Shown one piece after another: positions 15,366-23,723 of a stretch of DNA of 33,253 nt. Made by a program: the position numbers and the translations under genes. This DNA is from JAGTVB01 sp964624765 (GTDB lineage: Bacteria > Pseudomonadota > Gammaproteobacteria > HK1). The stretch is taken from the NCBI GenBank assembly GCA_964624765.1, contig CAZUZO010000018.1:1-33253 (forward strand), read 5' to 3'. Within the stretch, counting starts at the first letter, position 1, and every line of letters starts with the position of its first letter. The notes beneath the pieces are model-generated. The model searched no databases, was not told where the DNA came from, and saw only the letters and a program-made list of their open reading frames with translations.

Positions 15366-16673
15366 CTATAGGCTGTAGCCCCGTTCGTCGTGCAGGGTGA
15401 GGTCTAGCCCCTCGGTTTCTTGCTCATCGCTGACGCGCAGGCCGATGACGACGTCCAAGAGCTTGAGGAGCACCAAGCTGATGAGGGCACTGTAGACCAG
15501 CGTAGCGCCGACTCCGAGGAGCTGGACGCTCACCTGCGAGCCGATGCTGGTGATGCCATCACCGAATCCGGCGCCTCCGAACTGAGGCGCACAGAATACC
15601 CCTGTCAGGAGCGCCCCGATGATGCCTCCCACGGCATGCACCCCGAAGACGTCAAGGGAATCATCGTAACCGAGGGCTCGCTTGATTTTGGTCGAAGCGA
15701 GGAAACAACCGACGCCTGAGGCGGCGCCGATGATGAGCGCGCCCATGGGGCCAGCCGTCCCGGAAGCCGGTGTGATGGCCACCAGCCCCGCCACTGCCCC
15801 CGAGGCGATGCCGAGGGCGCTCGGTTTGCCGTGGGCGCTCCACTCACTGAACATCCAGCCCAAAGCCGCTGCCGCGGTAGCGATCTGGGTGACCGCCATG
15901 GCCATGCCGGCAGTGTTATTGGCGGCCAGCTCACTGCCCGCATTGAACCCAAACCAGCCCACCCACAGCATCGATGCACCGACTACGGTCAGGGTCAGGT
16001 TATGCGGTGGCATCGGGGTGCCCGGGAATCCCTTGCGCTTGCCGAGCACCAAGGCGGCCACCAGACCCGCAATGCCGGCGTTGATGTGGACGACGGTACC
16101 ACCGGCGAAGTCCAAGATTCCCTTATCACCGAGCCAACCGCCGTCGCCCCACACCCAGTGGGCTACCGGGGCATAGACCACCGTGAACCAGAGTCCCATG
16201 AACCACAGCAACGCGGAGAACTTCATGCGCTCGGCAAACGCTCCCACGATGAGTGCTGGAGTGATGATGGCGAAGGTTAGTTGAAAGATTATGAACACGG
16301 TCTCGGGGATGGTGCCGCTCAGACTGTCGACGCCCACGCCGCGCAGAAACACCTTGTCCAATCCGCCCCACAAGGGCCCCTCACCGCCGAAAGCGATGCT
16401 ATAGCCGTACAGTGCCCACAGCACCGTTATCAGTGCTGTGATGGCAAAACACTGCATCATCACGGACAGTACGTTCTTGCTGCGCACCATGCCGGCGTAA
16501 AACAGCGACAGCCCCGGAATGGTCATGAACAGCACCAACGCCGTCGCTGTCAACATCCACGCCGTGTCCCCCGCGTTCAGGCCCTCGTCGGCGGCGGCGA
16601 AGGAGGGGGAGCCAAGGGCAATGAGTAGAATAATGAAGAGCTTTGAAGCCGGACTGAAAGTGAGATATCGCAT
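15366..16673 (-). CDS. amtB: Ammonium transporter
   Basis: This 435-residue inner-membrane ammonium channel has a cleavable signal peptide (residues 1-27, ending SFAAADE) and eleven membrane helices. The pore twin histidines are H196 (GGTVVHINAGIAGL) and H346 (DVFGVHAVGGIIG). The GLSLFYAGMVRSKNVLS block and AFAERMKF are diagnostic. Length is normal. AGGAGA precedes the ATG. It follows glnK by 44 nt in one operon, as usual: GlnK binds and blocks AmtB when nitrogen is ample. Expression should come from the sigma-54 promoter ahead of glnK, and the message ends at the terminator beyond the stop. Confidence 0.97.
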   Translation of the reverse strand: MRYLTFSPASKLFIILLIALGSPSFAAADEGLNAGDTAWMLTATALVLFMTIPGLSLFYAGMVRSKNVLSVMMQCFAITALITVLWALYGYSIAFGGEGPLWGGLDKVFLRGVGVDSLSGTIPETVFIIFQLTFAIITPALIVGAFAERMKFSALLWFMGLWFTVVYAPVAHWVWGDGGWLGDKGILDFAGGTVVHINAGIAGLVAALVLGKRKGFPGTPMPPHNLTLTVVGASMLWVGWFGFNAGSELAANNTAGMAMAVTQIATAAAALGWMFSEWSAHGKPSALGIASGAVAGLVAITPASGTAGPMGALIIGAASGVGCFLASTKIKRALGYDDSLDVFGVHAVGGIIGALLTGVFCAPQFGGAGFGDGITSIGSQVSVQLLGVGATLVYSALISLVLLKLLDVVIGLRVSDEQETEGLDLTLHDERGYSL

Positions 16674-16717
16674 GGTTGTTTTTCTCCTGTTCGGATCGTA
16701 CTGCTGGCCAGCGAGAG

Positions 16718-17056
16718 CTACAGGGCTTCAGCGTCCGTCTCGCCGGTGCGAATTCGGATCACTCTCTCCAGGTCGTAAACAAAGATCTTGCCGTCACCGA
16801 TTTTGCCTGTTTGCGCCGACTGTCGGATGGCTTCTAGTACCTGATCAAGCATTTCGGTTTTGATCGCCAACTCCACTTTCACCTTGGGCAGGAAATCCAC
16901 CACATATTCGGCGCCCCGGTAGAGCTCCGTGTGCCCTTTTTGCCTTCCAAAACCCTTCACTTCGGTTACCGTCATTCCTTGTACGCCGATCTCGAATAAC
17001 GCTTCCCTCACGTCGTCCAACTTGAACGGCTTAACGATGGCTGTCACTAATTTCAT
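16718..17056 (-). CDS. glnK: P-II nitrogen regulatory protein
   Basis: This 112-residue P-II protein is full length. The T-loop uridylylation site Tyr51 is in YRGAEYVVDF, and the C-terminal signature GKIGDGKIFVYDLERVIRIR is intact. It senses ATP/ADP and 2-oxoglutarate and, when not uridylylated, closes AmtB. Linkage to amtB makes GlnK the better name than GlnB. GGAGG (complement 17064-17068) lies seven bases before the ATG. A sigma-54 promoter (17219-17234) with upstream NtrC-like sites gives nitrogen-limited induction of the operon. Confidence 0.96.
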   Translation of the reverse strand: MKLVTAIVKPFKLDDVREALFEIGVQGMTVTEVKGFGRQKGHTELYRGAEYVVDFLPKVKVELAIKTEMLDQVLEAIRQSAQTGKIGDGKIFVYDLERVIRIRTGETDAEAL

Positions 17057-17218
17057 GGATCGCCCTCCGCGGCATGAAAAACACTGTCGTCGCCTAAAAC
17101 GCCCCGGAAATGTACAGCGACGAGGAACAGCGCGTGTGGCTGGCGGCCGCGTTCGGAGAAGCGCCCTAGGCTGCGCGGTTTCCGACGGTAGGAGGCGACG
17201 GACCGCGGATAGCGGCTG

Positions 17219-17234
17219 AGCACTTAATGTGCCA
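17219..17234 (-). promoter_or_regulatory. Sigma-54 promoter of glnK-amtB
   Basis: On the minus strand TGGCACATTAAGTGCT has GG-N10-GC spacing and differs from consensus at few positions. It would give a leader of about 150 nt before glnK. Confidence 0.75.
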
Positions 17235-17341
17235 AGCGCTTTAAGGCTTTGTTAGAAGCCTAGCTAGGTGTGACGGATTGGTGTCAAGAAAGGGTGGGAT
17301 GCACTTAAACTGCTTCCAAAGAGGGCGCTCCATGCTTACGG

Positions 17342-17358
17342 CGCATCCTATTGGTGCA
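17342..17358. promoter_or_regulatory. NtrC-like site upstream of glnK
   Basis: CGCATCCTATTGGTGCA keeps one perfect half (GGTGCA) and four of six bases of the other half at the correct 5-bp spacing. The centre is near -142 from the predicted sigma-54 start. A poorer match is at 17300-17316, near -100, so a pair like the glnA enhancer is plausible. Confidence 0.5.
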
Positions 17359-17509
17359 TCGGATCGGGAGGGGGATGCTGCGGACCATTTTGGCAGTGTG
17401 CCCGGCATTTAGAGGTTGGGAAGAAGTCTTGGCCTACAGGCCCAACGCCAAGGCGCCCGGGGCCCGATGGGTAAGGACCGCTGCAACATGGATGGCAAGG
17501 AAAAACGTC

Positions 17510-18697
17510 ATGACAACTTCGCCGATGGTTTTGCCTGACTACCGCGGTGGTAGCATCGTGAATCTGATGAGCTCCATCATCGGGGCTTTCGGAGGCCAGA
17601 ATCCTCCTTATCCGCCGCTTGCCAAACTCAACGACGGGATATTGCACCAAGCCGAGAACATCGTGTTGCTGGTGGTCGATGGTCTGGGGTGTGACTATTT
17701 GCAGACCCAGGGTGTGGGCACGACATTGCTTCGACACTTGCGCGCCTGCATCACTTCAGTGTTTCCGCCCACCACCGCCAGCGCCGTAACGGCCTTTTTG
17801 AGCGGGAACGCACCACAGCAACATGGGCTGACGGGCTGGTTCGTGTATTTCGAGGAGGTGGGGCGAGTGATGGCTGTCCTGCCGCTGGAGCCCAGGCCGA
17901 GCGGTCCCCGGAGGGCTTTGGGTAGGATCGATGCGGTGGCGATCTTAGACCCCAGGCCGGTGTTCGATCGAATCGACGCGCGCTGCTATATCGTAGTGCC
18001 CGAGCGAATTGCCTACTCACCTTTCAATTCCGCCTACCGCGGCAGTGCCACGGTGCGCCCCTATCGATCCCTGAACCAGTGCTTTCATACGATCACGGAC
18101 ATCATTCGCGAATCGACGGGTCGCAAGTACATTTACGCCTATTGGCCGGAGCTGGATCATCTCGGCCATACCCAGGGGGTGGCCAGCCGAGCCGTGAGCA
18201 CTCACTTTGCCATGCTGGATGGGGCCTTCGAGAAGTTCTTGCATACCCTTGCAGGCAGCCAAACGGCGGTTATCGCGACGGCGGACCATGGAATGGTCGA
18301 TTGCCGGACTGAACAGCTCTTGCGTCTCGACGATCATCGGTTGTTGGCAGACACCTTGGCATTGCCGCTGTGTGGCGATCGAAGGGTCGCGTACTGCTAC
18401 GTGAAGCCGGGTCAAGACCGTGCTTTCGAACACTACGTTGAGACGACGCTAGCGCCGTACGCCACGCTGTTCAAGAGCCGCCAATTGGTCGACCAGGGCT
18501 ATTTCGGTCTAGGGCCGGCAAACCTCCGGCTGCGTAGCCGGGTGGGAGACTATACGCTTGTTATGAAAGGCCACTACGGGATAAAAGACTGGCTGCCAGG
18601 CGAGCGCCGTGAAGTGCTGATTGGGGCTCACGGTGGTGTCAGCGAGGCGGAAATGCGGGTGCCCCTTATCGTGTGGTCGACGTTTAGTGCCCCGTAA
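17510..18697 (+). CDS. Alkaline-phosphatase-superfamily (nucleotide pyrophosphatase-like) protein
   Basis: This 395-residue protein belongs to the type I phosphodiesterase/nucleotide pyrophosphatase family. Metal and catalytic motifs are in place: VVDGLG (D57), the nucleophile region SVFPPTTASAVTAFLSG (T88/T89), YWPELDHLGH, TADHGM and a C-terminal GAHGG. No signal peptide is seen, so it is probably cytoplasmic. ATG 17510 was chosen because AAGGA lies eight bases upstream and the family N-terminus (LPDYRGGSIVNLMSS) begins just after; the frame is open further upstream but that part overlaps the glnK control region. It is divergent from glnK. Substrate unknown; a phosphodiester or pyrophosphate bond is likely. 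Confidence 0.86.
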   Translation: MTTSPMVLPDYRGGSIVNLMSSIIGAFGGQNPPYPPLAKLNDGILHQAENIVLLVVDGLGCDYLQTQGVGTTLLRHLRACITSVFPPTTASAVTAFLSGNAPQQHGLTGWFVYFEEVGRVMAVLPLEPRPSGPRRALGRIDAVAILDPRPVFDRIDARCYIVVPERIAYSPFNSAYRGSATVRPYRSLNQCFHTITDIIRESTGRKYIYAYWPELDHLGHTQGVASRAVSTHFAMLDGAFEKFLHTLAGSQTAVIATADHGMVDCRTEQLLRLDDHRLLADTLALPLCGDRRVAYCYVKPGQDRAFEHYVETTLAPYATLFKSRQLVDQGYFGLGPANLRLRSRVGDYTLVMKGHYGIKDWLPGERREVLIGAHGGVSEAEMRVPLIVWSTFSAP

Positions 18698-18778
18698 CGC
18701 AGCGGGGGATGGGGCTACAAACAGCTTCGGCAATACGGTAAAAATAGACGCCTTAGGGTGAGCGTTTAGGAGGTGATT

Positions 18779-19480
18779 GTGACGGACACGGTTTTGATCA
18801 CCGGTAGTAGCCGAGGCCTTGGGCTGGAGTGGGTGCGGCAGCTCGCTGCGGCAGGGTGGCGGGTCCACGCAACGTGTCGTCACCCCGCCGAAGCCGGCGA
18901 TCTCAAAGCACTGGCGAAGTCTCAGCCAGGGGTGACCGTGCATCGGCTGGATGTGACGCAACAGGAACAAGTCCAGGCGCTCGCCATGCTGCTGGAACGT
19001 GAAGCGATCGACGTGTTAATCAATAACGCGGGAGTGTACTTCGAGAAGTGGCTTCCCGATGCGTTGGGTTCGCTGCGTTATAGGGACTGGGAAACCACCT
19101 TGCAAGTCAACACTATCGCCGCCTTGCGGGTCTGTGAGGCCTTTGTCGAGCAGGTGGCAAGAAGCCGTCGGCGCTTGATGGTCGCCATCACGAGCCACAT
19201 GGGCAGTATCGCCGAGATCGAGGGTCCAGGCAGCTACTATTATCGGTCGAGCAAGGCCGCCCTCAATGCCGCCATGAAGGGTCTCTCCTTGGAGCTCAAG
19301 CCGAGGGGGATCGGGGTGCTGTTGCTCCATCCCGGTTGGGTACAGACACGCATGGGAGGCACGTCGGCTCCATTGACGGCATCTGATAGTGTCGCGGCTA
19401 TGCGGCTTCGAGTGGAGCAGTTCAGCCTCGCGGATACGGGGCGGTTTGTGCGTTACAACGGGACTGAGATACCCTGGTGA
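18779..19480 (+). CDS. Classical short-chain dehydrogenase/reductase
   Basis: This 233-residue NAD(P)-dependent oxidoreductase has TGSSRGLG at residues 8-15, NNAG at 82-85, catalytic Ser139 (AITSHMGS), and Tyr155/Lys159 (YRSSK), so the active site is complete. The C-terminal LLHPGWVQTRMGG resembles C-factor/sniffer-like SDRs. The start is GTG 18779, placed five bases after a strong AGGAGG; an upstream GTG at 18773 overlaps that ribosome site and is less likely. It follows the phosphatase-like gene by about 80 nt and may share its message. Substrate not predictable. Confidence 0.9.
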   Translation: MTDTVLITGSSRGLGLEWVRQLAAAGWRVHATCRHPAEAGDLKALAKSQPGVTVHRLDVTQQEQVQALAMLLEREAIDVLINNAGVYFEKWLPDALGSLRYRDWETTLQVNTIAALRVCEAFVEQVARSRRRLMVAITSHMGSIAEIEGPGSYYYRSSKAALNAAMKGLSLELKPRGIGVLLLHPGWVQTRMGGTSAPLTASDSVAAMRLRVEQFSLADTGRFVRYNGTEIPW

Positions 19481-19547
19481 AGTGTTCTGAATCCAACCCA
19501 GTACCGCATGAGCAGGTACCCGGGGTCGCCATAGCTGGGCCTTTTGG

Positions 19548-19589
19548 TTGACCCTGATCAATGACTTACGATGGCAGCGGAGATATCGT
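19548..19589 (+). promoter_or_regulatory. FNR/ANR-type box and -10 of hsp20
   Basis: TTGACCCTGATCAA (19548-19561) matches the FNR/ANR consensus TTGAT-N4-ATCAA with one change. Exactly 22 bp further lies TATCGT (19584-19589), a fair -10. This spacing places the box at -41.5 from a start near 19596, the geometry of class II FNR activation. Confidence 0.55.
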
Positions 19590-19659
19590 TAGACACCGTA
19601 ACCGTGCGCTATGTGCGCGTCACGTCTGCTAGGCCAAAACATCAAACGGAGGTATCGCC

Positions 19660-20229
19660 ATGGCAGAGGAGAGCAAGGGCAAGCGTTCATTGGTGCCCCG
19701 TGAGGAGATGGAGCAAATGGTGGACCGCATGGAGCGGTACTTCGAAGGGTTGATGCCTCACCGAGGGCGTTGGGGGCGTTTGCCGACCCCCTTCGAAGAA
19801 ATGGACCGAATGATGGAACAAGCCATCGAGCAGGCTTTCCATCGAGGCTGGATGCGGCCCTGGCAACGCGGTTGGGCGCCCTGGCATGCCCTGGGCGCTG
19901 CCGAGGGTGAGGTGCCGCGGGTGGATGTCGTCGACCGTGACGCAGATGTTGTGATCCGCGCCGAACTCCCTGGCGTTAAGAAGGAAGATCTGGATGTCTC
20001 CATCACCGGCGACCGGGTGACCATCCGGGCCACGAGCAGCCACGAAGAGGCCGAGGAGAAGGGCGATTACTACCGCAAGGAGTTGTCGCGAGGCGTGTTC
20101 TCGCGCACGGTGCCGCTACCGTGTGCGGTGCAAGGCGATCAGTCGAAGGCAACCTTCAAGGATGGGGTCATGGAGTTGGTGCTGCCGAAAGTGGAGCCCG
20201 CTAAGCGTCAGCGCATCAAGGTGGAATAA
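19660..20229 (+). CDS. Hsp20 small heat-shock protein
   Basis: This 189-residue chaperone has an alpha-crystallin domain at about residues 85-182: VPRVDVVDRDADVVIRAELP, GVKKEDLDVSITGDRVTI, YYRKELSRGVFSRTVPLP and ATFKDGVMELVLPK. A C-terminal IKV is close to the I-x-I/V tail motif used for oligomer contacts. The N-terminus is Met-, Trp- and Arg-rich. CGGAGG eight bases before the ATG supports the start. An FNR-like promoter suggests induction at low oxygen. It holds unfolding proteins, and the nearby FtsH-type protease may deal with the same clients. Confidence 0.95.
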   Translation: MAEESKGKRSLVPREEMEQMVDRMERYFEGLMPHRGRWGRLPTPFEEMDRMMEQAIEQAFHRGWMRPWQRGWAPWHALGAAEGEVPRVDVVDRDADVVIRAELPGVKKEDLDVSITGDRVTIRATSSHEEAEEKGDYYRKELSRGVFSRTVPLPCAVQGDQSKATFKDGVMELVLPKVEPAKRQRIKVE

Positions 20230-20244
20230 TCGCTCCAGCGCTTG

Positions 20245-20280
20245 GGTCCCATAGGGCCGTTGCAGCGGCCCTGTGGGACC
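20245..20280. terminator. Strong hairpin after hsp20
   Basis: A 15-bp stem (20245-20259 with 20266-20280, one G-T pair) closes a six-base loop 15 nt after the hsp20 stop. No T tract follows, so it may protect the 3' end or assist Rho and not act as a classical intrinsic terminator. Confidence 0.6.
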
Positions 20281-20431
20281 ACGGGGTGTACCGCCCAGGG
20301 TTCGCCCGCTCGCGGCAACGAATGCCGAGATGAAGCTAATCGAGCGCTGCTCATCGTTCCGCGCCGTAGGGCCGATGACCGCTCGTCAGCGTCTCCATGG
20401 ATGATGGCGCCAAGAGGAGGATCAGACTCGA

Positions 20432-21298
20432 GTGGCCACGATTCTCATCATCGGTTCCATTGCGTGGGACGATGTGGTGCGCTTGGATAAGCCGCTGCGG
20501 GCAGGCTCTCACAATGAGGGGCGATGGATCGGTAGGCGTGTGGGGGGCGGTGCGGCCAATACCGCACTGGCCTTGGCGAGAGGCCAGGACATCGTTCGGG
20601 TGATCAGCGCCGTGGCGGCCGATGAGCAGGGCGCCGAGCTGGTGGCAGCGCTGGACAGATTGGGGGTCGACGTTCATCTCGTCGACCGCCGCGCCACAGC
20701 GACCACGCGCTCACTCATTTTGCTGGAGACTGGCGGTGAGCGGACCGTGATCAATCTGGCGCGCGCAGCGCTCGCACTCCCCGATGGGCTGGCAGAGCTT
20801 CCGGCCGCCTGTTGCTATGTTCGCAGCGCCGATCCTGCCCTCACTGCGGTGCTCGCGCGGCGCATCGAGATCGGCACGGTGGTGGCTCATGTGCCGCCAT
20901 TGAAGGCGGATTTTCGGCCCGCCCAGGTGCTGGTGGGGTCCGCTTTCGACTTGGATGAAGCGACATTGGCCGCGCCTTTCGCTGCCGGTTGGCGCGTGGC
21001 GGGGAGTGGGCTCGAATGGATGGTGCTGACCTATGGTCCCGAGGGGGCCATCGCCTATAGCGCTGAAAGACGAATTGAAGTCAAGGCGCCGCGGGTTGAG
21101 GCGATCGACACCACGGGTGCTGGCGACGTGTTTGCAGCGGGCCTCGTGCATGGATTGGCCGCCGGCTTGAGTATGGAGGTTGCCTTGGAAACCGCCGTCA
21201 AGTGGGGTTCGGTTTCGGTGGGTTATGAAGGCACCGTGCCCCCGGAGGATTTCTTGCGGCGGGTGGCTCGCTGCGATGGCGTCATGGCAGGCGGCTAG
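20432..21298 (+). CDS. PfkB/ribokinase-family sugar kinase
   Basis: This 288-residue ATP-dependent kinase has the N-terminal GG signature RVGGGAANTALALA and the C-terminal catalytic-base motif DTTGAGDVFAAG, both intact. The lid and substrate residues do not identify the sugar; adenosine-kinase-like or fructokinase-like roles are possible. The start is GTG 20432 with AAGAGGAGG 12 bases upstream, slightly far. It ends one base before the ftsH stop on the other strand. Confidence 0.9.
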   Translation: MATILIIGSIAWDDVVRLDKPLRAGSHNEGRWIGRRVGGGAANTALALARGQDIVRVISAVAADEQGAELVAALDRLGVDVHLVDRRATATTRSLILLETGGERTVINLARAALALPDGLAELPAACCYVRSADPALTAVLARRIEIGTVVAHVPPLKADFRPAQVLVGSAFDLDEATLAAPFAAGWRVAGSGLEWMVLTYGPEGAIAYSAERRIEVKAPRVEAIDTTGAGDVFAAGLVHGLAAGLSMEVALETAVKWGSVSVGYEGTVPPEDFLRRVARCDGVMAGG

Positions 21299-21299
21299 G

Positions 21300-23216
21300 C
21301 TAGTCTCCCCCAGTGGGTTGTCGCGGTTGACCAAGGGGGCCAAGCCGATCAGCGATCTCTTCGGCGCTCAGGGTCTCATGCTCTTCGAGCGCAGCGATGA
21401 GGGTCTCTAAACGGGCACGTTGGCCAATGATGACCTCCTCGGCTCGCGCTTCGGCTTGCTGCAGTAGCTCGCGTACCGCCTCATCGACTGCTTTGGCCGA
21501 TGTCTCGCTATGTCGGCGTGGCTGGGCGATTTCACGGCCCAGAAAGGGGTGCTCGTCGCTTTCCCGCAGATCAACGGGGCCGATGCGGCTGGACATTCCC
21601 CACCGGGTGACCATGGCCCGTGCCAAAGCGGTCGCCTGCCGGATATCGTCATCGGCGCCTGAGCTCACACTGCCGAGCAGCACGCGCTCCGCGATGCGTC
21701 CGCCGAGTGTGACCGCAAGGCGGTCATGCAGATACTCCTCGGGTAGCGTCTGACGCTCTTCGGTGGGAAGCTGTTGTGTGGCGCCGAGGCTTTGTCCTCG
21801 GGGAATGATGGTGACCTTGTAGAGGGGATCGGTGTTCGCCAGAAAGTACGCCACCACCGTGTGGCCGGCCTCGTGTACGGCGAGGCGGTGTCGCTGCTGA
21901 GGTTGCAGGGCGAGGCTGCGTTGCACGCCCAGTAGGATTCGGTCTCGCATCTCATCGAAGTCTTCCATCGTGACGGTATCGCGCCGTTCCCGTGCTGCCC
22001 GCATCGCCGCTTCATTGACCAGGTTCTTGAGATCGGCACCTGAAAAGCCCGGGGTGCCGGCGGCGATCTGGTCCAGATCCGTATCCTCTGCAAGGGGGAC
22101 GCGCTTGATGTGCACCTGCAGGATCGCTCGCCTCGCCTTCCGGTCGGGCAAATCCAACGACACATGCCGATCGAAGCGCCCCGGACGCAGTAGCGCCGGA
22201 TCGAGGACATCGGGGCGGTTGGTGGCAGCCAACACGATAACGGCCTCGTGACCCGCAAAGCCATCCATCTCTGCCAAGATTTGATTCAGGGTCTGTTCGC
22301 GCTCATCGTGACCGCCACCCAAGCCTGCGCCGCGTACTCGGCCAACGCTGTCGAGCTCATCGATGAAAAGGATGCTCGGTGCCTGACTCTTGGCTTGCCG
22401 GAAGAGCTCTCGCACCCGAGAGGCACCGACCCCTACGAACATCTCGATGAATTCTGAAGCCGAAATGGAGAAGAACGGGACTCCCGCTTCGCCTGCCAAA
22501 GCTCTTGCCAGCAGGGTTTTGCCGGTGCCCGGTGGTCCCATGAGCAGGACACCGTGGGGCACCTCGGCCCCGATTCGGGTGTAGCGTTGCGGGTTGCGTA
22601 GGTAATCCACTAGCTCGGCGACTTCTCGCTTGGCATTGTCCTGTCCAGCCACGTCGTCGAAGCTGACTTTGGGCGGTTTGGCAGGTGCCGTGCTCGGAGG
22701 TTTCAAGAACTTGCCGAGATCGCCTATCCGACCGACGCCACCGGCTGCGATACGCCGCATGAACCAAAAATAAAACGCCAGCAAAATGATCCATGGCAGG
22801 AAGGCTCCCAACACACGGAGCCAGCCCCCCTCGGTGGGAGGTGCTTTGACGTCGATGGTCACGTTGTGGTGTTCCAGCAACGGTAACAGCTCATCGTCGG
22901 CGATGGGCGGTCGCCGGCTTCGGATGTGCTCTCGGGGTTGACCGTCTGGCACTAGGGCAGTGGGTCTGCTCAAAATCCCTTCGACAATGTCTCCGCGCAG
23001 CGTCACGGCGATGATCTGGTCGCTCTTGATCAGGGCCTTAAACTCGCTGTAGGCGACTTCCTGAGGTGCCGGGTCTTGGGCAACGTGCCCGGCCCACTGC
23101 AGATAAAGCAACAACATCACGAATAGGAGCGCCAGCAGGGACCACGGTGCCGGCCCTGGGGGACCTTTGTCTCGTGGGTCGGTGGAATCTTGGGGACGCT
23201 GATCGGTGGCCAACAC
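21300..23216 (-). CDS. ftsH: ATP-dependent zinc metalloprotease FtsH
   Basis: This 638-residue membrane protease has two transmembrane helices (about 26-44 and 136-154) around a periplasmic segment. Next come an AAA+ module with Walker A GPPGTGKT (227-234), Walker B FIDELD (284-289) and second region of homology near 331-351. The zinc site is HEAGH (448-452), with a third ligand Asp near 524 in SGADDDI. All catalytic parts are intact. The start appears to be GTG at 23216, only eight bases after a possible leader peptide, with a weak ribosome site of its own. The C-terminus is short and Pro/Gln-rich. The location beside hsp20 suggests a stress-specific second FtsH copy; whether another copy exists in the genome cannot be seen here. 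Confidence 0.95.
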   Translation of the reverse strand: MLATDQRPQDSTDPRDKGPPGPAPWSLLALLFVMLLLYLQWAGHVAQDPAPQEVAYSEFKALIKSDQIIAVTLRGDIVEGILSRPTALVPDGQPREHIRSRRPPIADDELLPLLEHHNVTIDVKAPPTEGGWLRVLGAFLPWIILLAFYFWFMRRIAAGGVGRIGDLGKFLKPPSTAPAKPPKVSFDDVAGQDNAKREVAELVDYLRNPQRYTRIGAEVPHGVLLMGPPGTGKTLLARALAGEAGVPFFSISASEFIEMFVGVGASRVRELFRQAKSQAPSILFIDELDSVGRVRGAGLGGGHDEREQTLNQILAEMDGFAGHEAVIVLAATNRPDVLDPALLRPGRFDRHVSLDLPDRKARRAILQVHIKRVPLAEDTDLDQIAAGTPGFSGADLKNLVNEAAMRAARERRDTVTMEDFDEMRDRILLGVQRSLALQPQQRHRLAVHEAGHTVVAYFLANTDPLYKVTIIPRGQSLGATQQLPTEERQTLPEEYLHDRLAVTLGGRIAERVLLGSVSSGADDDIRQATALARAMVTRWGMSSRIGPVDLRESDEHPFLGREIAQPRRHSETSAKAVDEAVRELLQQAEARAEEVIIGQRARLETLIAALEEHETLSAEEIADRLGPLGQPRQPTGGD

Positions 23217-23224
23217 GACCTGCG

Positions 23225-23305
23225 CTAATTGGTTTGCCTAGTGCACGGGGTCAGCAGCCGAAATCGGCCGAGCGATTGAATTGGGCGAGGGCCCTTGGCT
23301 GACAT
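23225..23305 (-). CDS. Possible 26-residue leader peptide ahead of ftsH
   Basis: An ATG with a very good ribosome site (GGAAAGGAG, complement 23314-23322, eight bases away) opens a frame reading MSAKGPRPIQSLGRFRLLTP and six more residues. It stops at 23225, eight bases before the ftsH GTG, which has only a weak ribosome site. The arrangement suggests translational coupling. The peptide has no recognised relative and is basic. Confidence 0.4.
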   Translation of the reverse strand: MSAKGPRPIQSLGRFRLLTPCTRQTN

Positions 23306-23385
23306 GGTTTCAGCTCCTTTCCTAACACCTGTCCTACACCTGGTATCGCGGTGATACCCTTGCTGGCCGCCGGGCGGTTGGCAGC

Positions 23386-23534
23386 CTGAGAGCTTGTGAA
23401 AAAACCTGCTACACGACACGATAGCGGCGTTGGGCGGTGCTCGCTCCTCGCCTATCTAGTTGATATGTCTCTCGGCTTGGCGCCGTCTGCCTGGCTCTCG
23501 TGGCGCTCGCAACGGTTTTTTCACAACCTCTGAG
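23386..23534. mobile_element. 149-bp inverted-repeat element (MITE-like), copy 1
   Basis: The ends are 21-bp inverted repeats: CTGAGAGCTTGTGAAAAAACC at 23386-23406 and its near-complement at 23514-23534 (two mismatches). No protein is encoded. A second copy in the same orientation begins at 33199. No clear target duplication is seen. Such elements are usually moved by a transposase encoded elsewhere. Confidence 0.7.
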
Positions 23535-23723
23535 TTCATGTTTTGCTGGATGGTTCCAATGACACCATAGACACTCTGATCGACTGTCTCGAATCTACCA
23601 CGGCATATCGGGCGACGCATCCGAGCATGCTCCGCGTTTGCGCCTCGGCCTAGGGCAGCGTTCAGCGGACTTCGACCCCCCGTGCGTAACCTGCCGCACC
23701 AGTGCTCAGCTGGCCAACACCCG

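Noticed and set aside
17351..17509. N-terminal extension of the phosphatase-like protein
   Set aside because: The extension overlaps the NtrC-like site, lacks family features, and a good ribosome site precedes ATG 17510.
23342..23358. Six-base palindrome GGTATC-N5-GATACC upstream of ftsH as an operator
   Set aside because: No known regulator consensus fits, and a palindrome of this size is not rare.
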